Part shown: piece by piece, positions 56,932-64,000 of the stretch | Position numbering within the stretch: position 1 is the stretch's first letter | Layout of the letters: every line of letters starts with the position of its first letter | NCBI GenBank assembly: GCA_963850345.1 | Contig: CAWKKW010000005.1 | Coordinates: forward strand, 1,249,350-1,313,349 | Direction of reading: 5' to 3' | Source of the DNA: CAWKKW01 sp963850345 | GTDB taxonomy: Bacteria > Acidobacteriota > Terriglobia > Terriglobales > Acidobacteriaceae | DNA length: 64,000 nt | Notes under the pieces: model-generated | Told to the model about the DNA's origin: nothing | The model's database searches: none | What the model saw: only the letters and a program-made list of their open reading frames with translations | Made by a program: the position numbers and the translations under genes

Positions 56932-58447
56932 TCATGCGTTTCGGGCTGCTCTGGCGATTTCTGCCTTCTGCTGGAACGGGAGGAAGAATTTGAAACAGGT
57001 GCCGGAATGCAGACCATCTGTCGTCGTGTCAAAGTTCAAAGTACCGCCATGCCGGGCAATGATTTCTGCACTAATCGTGAGCCCGAGTCCCGTACCTGCG
57101 ACCTTTTGTCGTAAAGAACGGTTCCAGAATCTTCTTCTGAGCTTCTGCTGGAATTCCCGGACCTGTGTCGGAGATCTCTATATTGAGACCGTTCACCGCA
57201 GCTGTGACGGCGAGATGCAAGGTTCCCCCGTTTGGCATCGAATCAATTGCGTTGCTGATCAGGTTTGCAAGGACCTGCCTGATCTCACCCTCCAGACAAA
57301 CGATTGGCGGCACATTGTCCAGCCACTGCCGCTCGACGATTTGGCCGATGTACTCAGCGGGCTCTGAAAAAGGGTCAGCAGATTCGAAGAGTTCTGGAAT
57401 CGAAACAGGAGTCGGCGAACTTTGCTGCCGATAGAATCTCAAGGCATGCGTCGTAATGGCCGCGATCCTGTCCAACTCCTTCTGTGCGGCCGCAAGGCGC
57501 TGACGCTCTGCGTCCCCCACACTTCCAGATTGAACGAGATAAAGCAGATTCACGACAGCTTCCAGCGGGTTGTTGATTTCGTGTGCGACTGACGCCGCTA
57601 TCTTTCCGGCAGCTGCGAGGCCCTCCAGTTTCCGGGCTGATTCTTCCGCCTGCAGACGAGCCTCGCTAGCCCTCTGAATCCAGCGCGCCTTGTCTGGATA
57701 AGAAACGATGAGCAGCGCAAACGTAAACAGGATCGCGTTGCCGACCCCTACTCGTGCCAGAGCAACGCCGCTGAAGGATGCGGGCAGATGTACGCTTACG
57801 GAACCATTTTCCAGCATGACGGCTCTCATCCCCGCATAGTGCATTCCGCAGATCGCAATCGCGATGACAACCGAGGCAATCAATCGAGGACTTAGATTCT
57901 TTATTCCGGTCCCGCTCCTGTCGAGCATTTCCATTGCGGCCCATGAGGCTATGACCGCGATGAGAAACGAATACAGAAGCCATAGCCGGTCCCACATAAC
58001 ACGGCCGGTAAAGTGGAGCGCGGACATTCCTATGTAGTGCATCGCGCAAATGCCGGACCCGACCAGTAATGCGCCGACAGCTTTGGCAGTGAGCGATCTT
58101 CGCGAGAGAGTCTGCGCCACCAGGTGGAGGGCCAGCCAGGATGCACATATCGCCACCAGGACCGACAGAAGTGTTCTGCTGACCGAATAGTAGAGAGCGA
58201 AAGGCGGATGCCATGCCAGCATTCCCATGAAGTGCATGGACCAGATGCCGAGACCGAGAGTGACACCACCGAAGAAAACCCAGCCGCGAAAAGCTTCGCT
58301 GTAGCGTGTGTGGTCTACAGATTCAAAGGCAACAAACCCCGCGAGGCACGCAATCAGGAATGAGCAGAATACTGTCCAGGGATCGTAATAACCCGGCATC
58401 CCACGCCTCTCGAACGAAGGAACTAAGAAGAGTACGTGGTGGCCCAT
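56932..58447 (-). pseudogene. MHYT-domain histidine kinase, frameshifted in the ATPase domain
   Basis: The membrane part carries three MHYT repeats: SMHFMGML, CAMHYIGMSA and CGMHYAGMRA, in about seven spans. The H-box is KIAASVAHEINNPLEAVVNL. The ATPase domain has the N-box LANLISNAIDSM, G1 ISDTGPGIP and EPFFTTKG. There the frame runs into a stop at 57071, but the next frame reads VAGTGLGLTISAEIIARHGG (G2) and on to a stop at 56932. The run CCTTTT near 57102-57108 is the likely indel site. The Met at 58399 (MPGYYDPW) is a likelier start than 58447. Without repair the ATP lid is missing. Confidence 0.82.
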
Positions 58448-58605
58448 TATCCAGGGCTGAGCGGCGAATAGACAATTCTAGGCGCGAAAAGGCACCTGAA
58501 ACGGTCGATCACAGGTTCCCCGAGATTCTGCTTGGATATCGGACATCGCTCCGATTCATCTCGGCAAATCGGTGCTGAATTCCGAATCGGGAGTGCTTGA
58601 ATTCT

Positions 58606-58913
58606 TTATCTGAACACCAAACAGAACTCTTGTTGAGGCCCAATTTGCTCAGGCTGCACGTGCGGCGCCTGATAGAGAAAGGGAAGCGCCAGGCTCACCG
58701 CATCGGAATTGCCGTTGAACATAAGCGCCATATTCATCAATGCGGTTGAAGGCACGCCGGACAGCGGATCGCCGTATTACCGACGCACTGGCAATCCTCA
58801 CATAGGTAGCAGAAGCGAGAGGAAATACTATGTATTCGGATTAGGCATAAAATTAGTGAATAAGGGAGCGGCCCCGCCACGAGCGACCAATCCAAGGCTT
58901 TGTCATTCAGCAT
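58606..58913 (-). pseudogene. Small zinc-ribbon protein, frameshifted
   Basis: Reads CYLCEDCQCVGNTAIRCPAC, two CxxC-type pairs, and ends the first frame at CLQPH. Adding one base at about 58739 continues LMNMALMFNGNSDAVSLALP and PFLYQAPHVQPEQIGPQQEF with a stop at 58606. The start is uncertain. I do not know the family; the coherent C-terminus across the shift is the main evidence. Confidence 0.55.
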
Positions 58914-58986
58914 CGAAGAACCTGAGCGGTTTTGAGGCGGGAGACCCATTCAGATATGGTACTTGTGGTCTTGGAGACGACTTGTT

Positions 58987-59155
58987 GTGTTAGGCGGTGG
59001 GCCTGCTGGCATGATGCTCGGATACCTTCTGGCGCGTAAGGGTGTACGGGTTGCGGTTCTGGAAAAGCACTCGGATTTCTTTCGTTGATTTTCGCGGAGA
59101 CACTTTCTTCTTGAATGGGGCGGACTGAGGCTGTTGAATACAGCGGATTTCGCAT
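58987..59155 (+). pseudogene. FAD-dependent monooxygenase N-terminal fragment
   Basis: The FAD-binding Rossmann motif is plain: VLGGGPAGMMLGYLLARKGV followed by VAVLEKHSDFF. A TGA comes directly after FFR; one base on, DFRGDT continues, as in UbiH/aromatic-ring hydroxylases. Beyond about 59105 no clear homology can be followed, so some 350 residues are missing. Confidence 0.7.
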
Positions 59156-59480
59156 GATCGAGATCTGCGAGCTTCAGAACGATCTTGTGGCAGGGTGGCC
59201 TTTTGTTCCTTTTGTGCATATGGGCGGCCTCCATGCCGCTGACATGCACAAAATAGACCTGCCACAGGAAATCTGACCTCGAAAAGTGCGTAGGCGATTG
59301 TGCGCTCGTTCATTCAGCGAATAGAATCAGCAATCGAATCACGTTTTCTGGAGCACTCCTGAAGGGTTAGATAAAGCCATCACTTGATGAGTAATTTGCT
59401 CTATCCGAGGATCGCTACCGTCAAAAGCTGTCAACTCTAGTGAATGCGTATAGTGGTACCGCGGCACGCAAGGAGGATGC
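59156..59480. other. No recognisable gene
   Basis: About 325 bases of degenerate-looking sequence between two pseudogenes. GGAGGATGC just before 59481 is the ribosome binding site of the next remnant. Confidence 0.3.
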
Positions 59481-60236
59481 ATGGTTAGCACCATGGAGAT
59501 CGCGCCCGATATTTACCGGATTTCGATGTTTGTTCCTGAAATTAATTGTGGAGTTCAGCTATTTCCTGGTCAGGGATGAGGAGCCGCCGCCTTTCCACTA
59601 GGTTTGCGAGGGATATTTCCTCTGCTGCGGCAGGAGATTTCGCGGTTCATAGACCCATCGAAACTTGAACATATCGGGTTCAGCCATTTTGAATCGGATG
59701 AGCGCGGCGGGCTAAACGAGTGGCTCCAGATCGCCGCGGCACAGCCTGTTTGTGGGTTGGTGGGGGCGATGGTGAGCGTAAATGATTTTGCAATCCGTCC
59801 TGCGCGTGCGTTGACCCGCGCCGACGTGTTTTCGACTGGCACATACAGGTTCCGGTTTGTTCCCACACTCACGTGCCGCATGGTTGGGATGCCGGTGTGC
59901 TCGACCAGGAATCGGAAAAGACCCTGTTCTGCTCCGATCTGTTTCATCAGTGGGGCCAGCTCGAACCAACAACCGCCAGCAGCATAATCGAACGTTGAAG
60001 GATGCGCTGGTGCAAACGGAAGCAGGCCCGTTCGCGAACTATGTTCCATACACGCACCACACGGTGTCGTGTTGACGACCTAGCGGAACTTAATCCCAAA
60101 ACGCCGCTGTCATGCACGGCTCAAGCTATCCGGGTGATGGGGGCAGGCATTGCGTGACCTAACAACCGTGATGCGCGAGGTTGGTCCAAAGGCTGAACAG
60201 GGCACGACAGCGATTGGAACGATGGGTCCGGTATGA
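59481..60236 (+). pseudogene. Metallo-beta-lactamase-fold protein with about seven frameshifts
   Basis: Piecing frames together gives one continuous protein: MEIAPDIYRISMFVPEIN, EFSYFLVRDEE, GLRGIFPLLRQEISRFIDPS, IGFSHFESDERGGLNEWL, QPVCGLVGAMVSVND, THVPHGWDAGVLDQESEK, LFCSDLFHQWGQLEPTT, DALVQTEAGPFANYVPYTHH, MHGSSYPGD and ALRDLTTVMREVGPKAEQ. This is the flavodiiron-like MBL type (HFESDE, HxxGW, CSD). Shifts fall near 59548, 59599, 59866, 59997, 60072, 60107 and 60146. GGAGG precedes the start. Beyond repair as a gene. Confidence 0.75.
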
Positions 60237-60359
60237 ACCAATCAACCTTGCTCGTCCAGAGTAGGGTAACCGCGGTCGCATGAGAAACGAGACTCGGCGT
60301 TGCTGCTTACCAGCGCCAGGAAGAGAGAGACGTTCCCGGCGCCTCCGCCGGCATCAACA

Positions 60360-61384
60360 ATGGCAGAAATCACAAACGGGAATGTTGAGGCACCTCCGCC
60401 ATATGCTCAGTTGATACAGATGGGGATGGGTTTTATTCCCGCACGGGTTTGGCACGTCATCGCGTTGGGGTTGGCAGACCTGCTGGTAGATGAGCCGAAG
60501 TGCGCTGCGGAGTTGGCCGGCCCGACCGGGACGCATGAACGCGCTTTGCATCGATTGATGCGGACGTTGTCGAGCCTTGGTCTGCTCACGGAGGAAATGG
60601 GCGGGACGTTCAGGCTGACCGAGATGGAGAAGCGCTGAAAACCGGCGCTCCTGGTTCTGCGCGGGCGTCAATTCTGAGCTTTGGCGGCTGGGCATGGAAC
60701 GCGTTTGGTGAGATGCGATATTCAGTAGAGAGCGGGAAGAGCGCGTTCACCAAGGTGTACGGAATGCCACCGTTCGAGTGGATGAAATCAGAGCCGGAAG
60801 AGGCAGCGCTGTTTGGCGAGACAATGATCGGCTTCCATGGGGCTCACCCCCGTCCGTTGCGGGCGTATCACTTTTCAAGGTTTGAGACGGTGGTAGATGT
60901 GGGAGGCTCAACGGGCAATATGCTGGTGCATATCCTGCGCCGGAACGCGGGAACGCGCGGAGTGTTGTTCGACCTTCCGGTTACACTGGCGGAAGCGCCG
61001 GCATTCCTGAGAAAGCAAGGGATGGAAGAGCGCATCGCGATTGAGCCAGGAAGCTTTTTTGAGAGCGTGCCAGCGCGGGCGGATTGTTACATTTTGTCAC
61101 ATGTAATTCACGATTGGTCGGAGGAGCAAAACCTGACTATTCTGGTTCACTGCCGCAAGGCGATGAAGCCGGAGAGCAAGCTGCTGATTGTGGAGTTTGT
61201 GCTTCCGTCAGACAACTCGCCGCACCCAGGCAAGATTCTGGACATGATAATGCTCACAGTCGCTGGTGGCGAGGAGCGAACCGAGGAGGAGTATGGCGCT
61301 CTGCTCGCGAAGGCGGGACTGCGCATGACCCGGGTAGTTCCTACTGCGTCCCCCGCGAGCATTGTGGAGGCGGTCTTGGCTTGA
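60360..61384 (+). pseudogene. SAM-dependent O-methyltransferase, frameshifted
   Basis: Part one (from ATG 60360) is the helical dimerisation domain (MGMGFIPARVWHVIALGLAD, HRLMRTLSSLGLLTEEMGG). It ends at LTEMEKR; one base away the frame runs on ALKTGAPGSARASILSFGGW, AWNAFGEMRYSVESGKSAF and the SAM domain: FETVVDVGGSTGNML, then ADCYILSHVIHDWSEEQ and SKLLIVEFVLP. This is the acetylserotonin/plant-type O-methyltransferase fold. The indel lies near 60626. Confidence 0.82.
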
Positions 61385-61713
61385 CGACGGAGGACGATCT
61401 GCGCAAACAGGTTCTGGCGCAGCTCATAGCTTAGCTTTTAGTTGGCTGGCATTCACATTCTGAAACTCTCAACTGATGAAAACAGGGCGAGTCACTCATC
61501 GAAACTATCTCAGAAGGTGGAGCATGCGGCCCCCGACGTGTCCCCCTCAACTCTCGTAAGATTGCGGGGCCATGTGCAGAAACATGTGGCAATATGGAAT
61601 GAAACTCACGCAAGGAAAGCCCTTGGAAGCAGCGTCGATCCTGGGAGGAATGAGCTTGCCCCCGCAAAACGTACCCCTTAGCAGAGCAGCTAAACTGCGA
61701 AGGGAACACGGAG
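61385..61713. other. No gene seen; probable left flank of the IS element
   Basis: About 330 bases. The end of it, GCTTGCCCCCGCAAAACG near 61655, may belong to the IS3 left end, but no matching inverted repeat was found at the right. Confidence 0.3.
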
Positions 61714-62010
61714 ATGGTGAAGATACCGCGGAAGGCGTACACGCTTGAGTTCAAGCAGGAAGCAGTTCGTCTGGTCGAATCGGGCCAGCGCGTTTCAGAG
61801 GCCGCTCGCAGCCTCGGGGTTGTGGAGCAGACGCTGTCGAATTGGGTCAAGGCGCATCGTGCCGGGAAGCTTCGCGGCTCCGGCAGGAGCGCCGAGCTGA
61901 CCGCCGAACAGATGGAGATCCGGCGGCTGCGCGCGGAGTTGGCGCGGGTGACGATGGAGCGAGACATCCTGGGAAAAGCCACGGCGTTCTTTGCAAAGGG
62001 CCAGAAGTGA
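61714..62010 (+). CDS. IS3-family transposase OrfA
   Basis: A 98-residue protein with a helix-turn-helix (YTLEFKQEAVRLVESGQRVS, AARSLGVVEQTLSNWVK) and a C-terminal leucine-zipper-like helix (MEIRRLRAELARVTMERDIL). The end ATAFFAK is standard for this type. The orfB start GTG overlaps its stop (GTGA), where the programmed -1 frameshift of the family would normally make the OrfAB fusion. Confidence 0.92.
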   Translation: MVKIPRKAYTLEFKQEAVRLVESGQRVSEAARSLGVVEQTLSNWVKAHRAGKLRGSGRSAELTAEQMEIRRLRAELARVTMERDILGKATAFFAKGQK

Positions 62011-62328
62011 AGTACGCCTTTATTGATCGACATCGTTCTATCTGGCCGGTCTGTGTGCAGTGCCGCGTGCTCGGCGTCAGCGCCACAGGCTATCACCAGC
62101 ATCGGTTGCGTCGGGCGAAGATCGCGCAGCGGCGACACATGACCGATGAGGCACTGCTGGTGCATATTCGCGCGGACATGCGGAGACGCGTGGTGCTTAT
62201 GGATGGCCGCGTATCTGGCGCGAGTTGCGTAAACGAGGGCTGCGCGTAGGCAAGCAGCGGGTTCAACAGTTGATGCGGCGATGGCATTCGCGCTCGCAGC
62301 AAGCGGCGCTTTCGCGTGGCCACAACTG
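62007..62328 (+). pseudogene. IS3-family transposase OrfB, truncated and frameshifted
   Basis: Begins VKYAFIDRHRSIWPVCVQCR and VLGVSATGYHQHRLR, the usual OrfB N-terminus. Near 62176 a shift leads to ETRGAYGWPRIWRELRKRGL, and near 62283 another leads to GIRARSKRRFRVATTDS. There the transposase ends; the DDE catalytic core (about 180 residues) is missing and aquaporin sequence follows directly. Confidence 0.8.
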
Positions 62329-62530
62329 ACAGCTCTGTTAACCCTGCACGCAGCACTGGCCCCGCTTGTTCGCAGGCGGGTGGGCTTTGCAACAACTTCG
62401 GCTATTTCGGCTGGCGCCTCTCCTGGGGGGTGCGTTGGGCGGATTTGTTTATGACCAACTTTTCAGCATGTACGGCGAAAGGGCGTTACCGGGCGCCGAG
62501 GAACAGGATATTACGAACGTACCAAGATGA
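62325..62530 (+). pseudogene. Aquaporin (MIP) C-terminal fragment
   Basis: Starts with the second NPA box, SSVNPARSTGPA. After one shift near 62365 it continues LFAGGWALQQLRLFRLAPLL, GGALGGFVYDQLF and a stop at 62528-62530. This is the last third of an AqpZ-type water channel (NPARS Arg of the selectivity filter present). The other two thirds are absent; the sequence joins IS3 orfB without a gap. Confidence 0.78.
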
Positions 62531-62671
62531 ATTGCAGTCAGCGATGACACAATTCATTTTGTAGCGAGATGCGCATGTGTTCGCCGCTGCCCAAGTGGAT
62601 CAGCCGGAGCTGTTGGAGCCGAACTACCAAATCAATTCAAGTTGCATCTGACTTTTCGAGGTCAACCAGAT

Positions 62672-62944
62672 ATGGGACATGGAATTATCGCGTGGATCAT
62701 CATCGGCGTGATCGCCGGGTGGCTAACGGGCAAGCTCATGAAGGGGTCCGGATTTGGCTTTATCATGGACATGATAGTGGGACTTGTCGGCGCCCTGATC
62801 GGCGGATGGATTTCCAGCGCGCTAGGCTTTGGAGCCACTGGTGAGCATGGCATGATCGTCAGCATCATCATTGCCGTAATCGGCGCAGTGATTCTCACCG
62901 TCATCCTTCGCTTGATCACGGGAAATCGATCGCGCAACCTATGA
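62672..62944 (+). CDS. GlsB/YeaQ/YmgE family stress membrane protein
   Basis: A 90-residue protein with three hydrophobic spans rich in Gly: IIAWIIIGVIAGWLTGKLMK, DMIVGLVGALIGGWISSALG and MIVSIIIAVIGAVILTVILR. The GxxAG-G-L-G-K pattern is that of transglycosylase-associated (YeaQ/YmgE/GlsB) proteins. The ATG at 62672 (MGHGIIAW) is the natural start. Intact. Role in envelope stress is assumed from the family. Confidence 0.9.
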   Translation: MGHGIIAWIIIGVIAGWLTGKLMKGSGFGFIMDMIVGLVGALIGGWISSALGFGATGEHGMIVSIIIAVIGAVILTVILRLITGNRSRNL

Positions 62945-63059
62945 CCGGGTCTGATTGGCTGGCCTAGAAAGCATTTCAATCTCGTATCGCTTTGGCATTC
63001 CCAACTTCCATCTCTCCTTCGCGCCCGGCCCAGGTGCGCTCTGCCGGCCATCCAGGGCA

Positions 63060-63335
63060 CCGTTTCCGATAATCCGCAGGTTGTCCTGGATGGCGCCGCC
63101 CTTGCGCCACGCGATAGCATGGAAGTGATACTTTGCTCGCAATTAATCGCGCTGCATAGCCAGGGCATGGAGTCTTGCAGGGCGCGATGCTCATCGAGCA
63201 CAGACAGCACCAGAAGTCCACTGCAACGTCAACGGAGCAGTTAAGACGCTTCGAACGTTCAAGACGATGGCGGAGCGCTTGCGGATCTACCGAGGCGTCA
63301 GCCAGCAGAAAATGACCGTGGAACACGTCCATAGT
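63060..63335 (+). pseudogene. Remnant of a small conserved protein ending in a VTVEHVH motif
   Basis: Three frame-shifted blocks lie in order: VVLDGAALAPRDSMEVILCS with QLIALHSQGMESC, then an AMLIEHRQHQ stretch, then VKTLRTFKTMAERLRIYRGV with QQKMTVEHVH. They match a conserved protein that I recall from mobile regions of Proteobacteria and others (MxxTHxAAM and KVTVEHVHVH). Evidence is from memory and pattern; function unknown. Confidence 0.45.
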
Positions 63336-63392
63336 TGCGCGAAAGCGCGCTCTGCCTTGAGTCTCGCTCGAAAAACCGCGCCGGAGCGGTCT

Positions 63393-63662
63393 TCATTTGG
63401 AGGCCGTAGATCCATCCGATCCATGCTGCTTAACCATCTTGTTGTAGATCCCCATTATTAAAAACGGAGCTGCCCATTGACCAATAAATAGGGATTCGTG
63501 TTTCTTGCCGGAGAGATGTAAAGCCACCGAAACCGCCATGGAGCCTAATGCCAGCCCAAGAAAGAGGCTAGAAGGCGCTTGTGATGTTGCCTTTTCAATT
63601 GCGGAAGTTACTTGATCCTCTTGCGCTTCGTTTTTCCGACCCTGTAATCTGTCATCTGCGAT
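63393..63662 (-). CDS. Small membrane protein with an ATC (or lost) start codon
   Basis: The minus strand carries an uninterrupted frame of 89 codons ending at 63393. It reads ADDRLQGRKNEAQEDQVTSA, IEKATSQAPSSLFLGLALGS with a first span to HLSGKKHESLFIG, and a second span WAAPFLIMGIYNKMVKQHG. GGAGACTGGAGA stands just upstream, where an ATG is expected, but the codon is ATC (63660-63662). An ATG at 63655 in another frame gives only 15 codons. Either the start was mutated or translation begins at ATC. No family name known. Confidence 0.5.
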   Translation of the reverse strand: MADDRLQGRKNEAQEDQVTSAIEKATSQAPSSLFLGLALGSMAVSVALHLSGKKHESLFIGQWAAPFLIMGIYNKMVKQHGSDGSTASK

Positions 63663-64000
63663 TCTCCAGTCTCCTGATGCGCTCTGTTCGATGCAGGAAT
63701 ACTGAGACGAGAACGCATCACACCTGAGGTTTGAACGAGAGAAAGAGATGCTTGTCGAGGCATATCACATAGGGAAGCCGTAACGGTGGGTTCCAATCGC
63801 TGAGCCCGTTCATGCTTTGGTTCGATCTCGAATTGGTGAGCGGAGCCGCACAGCTTTCCACGCGGCCACATGTCCACGGGTCAAACATGCCCTGCAACGC
63901 ACGGGGTACATCAATAAAAATGAGCTGGGAATATCCCCGAATCGCAGTTCGACCCGACGTAACGCGCTCGCCCTACAGCTGCGGCATCTCACTTCATCGC
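63663..64000. other. Window end, no gene seen
   Basis: About 340 bases with no frame that I can support. It would contain the promoter of the small membrane protein. Confidence 0.3.

Larger units (their letters stand above)
61714..62328 (+). mobile_element. Degraded IS3-family insertion sequence
   Basis: Comprises intact orfA and the first third of orfB, with two indels. The right part of the element is replaced by an aquaporin fragment. No terminal inverted repeats or target duplication could be assigned. Confidence 0.75.

Noticed and set aside
61431..62165. Minus-strand open frame of 244 codons over IS3 orfA
   Set aside because: Opposite a clear transposase helix-turn-helix gene; sequence is Ser/Arg/Pro-rich noise.

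Overview
The window looks like a chromosomal segment of an Acidobacteriota member, probably class Terriglobia. This is inferred from overall protein character (secreted DUF885 and S9 peptidases, an OPT transporter, a GAF-glucan phosphorylase, an omega-like protein beside rho) and from a GC-rich, densely packed layout. No database search was possible, so the taxonomy is an inference.

From 1 to about 51.3 kb the sequence is ordinary core genome with intact reading frames. In order it carries: ribonuclease HII and a LmbE-like deacetylase; an aminotransferase; a FUSC membrane protein; a hydroxyacid/lactate block (D-2-hydroxyacid dehydrogenase, a large FAD/Fe-S dehydrogenase and a monocarboxylate-type Na+ symporter); a leftward group with enoyl-CoA hydratase, nusB and a VOC-RibH fusion; DUF885 peptidase, acyl-CoA dehydrogenase and a MerR-TPR protein; a tRNA-Thr(CGU); several secreted or membrane proteins of unknown function; an AMIN-type amidase, alaS, a DUF429 protein overlapping recX and an S9 peptidase; a histidine kinase; an EAL-HDOD protein; HNH nuclease, ComF and an esterase; an OPT transporter; rho with an omega-like gene upstream; and a glucan phosphorylase with an N-terminal GAF domain.

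At about 51.3-52.4 kb the character changes. A ComM/YifB-type ATPase survives only as its C-terminal part. Next to it lie the 3' part of a tRNA-Phe-like gene and a tRNA-Asp-like gene whose acceptor stem does not pair. This looks like a scarred island or rearrangement boundary.

From 52.4 kb to the end nearly every recognisable gene is broken by one or more small indels: a TetR regulator, a PNPOx-like flavoprotein, a VOC protein, an MHYT histidine kinase, a zinc-ribbon protein, an FAD monooxygenase fragment, a metallo-beta-lactamase-fold protein with about seven shifts, an O-methyltransferase, an IS3 transposase orfB, an aquaporin C-terminus fused behind that transposase, and a small conserved-protein remnant. 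Intact islands are an NmrA-like reductase, a DoxX-like protein, a seven-iron-type ferredoxin, IS3 orfA and a GlsB/YeaQ protein. A last small membrane protein keeps a full open frame but has ATC where its start codon should be. The region is either a genuine graveyard of acquired genes or a stretch of poor consensus sequence; read depth would separate the two.

I did not find a CRISPR array, prophage, toxin-antitoxin pair, secondary-metabolite cluster or convincing new defence system. The most unusual intact items are the two domain fusions (VOC-RibH and GAF-glucan phosphorylase).
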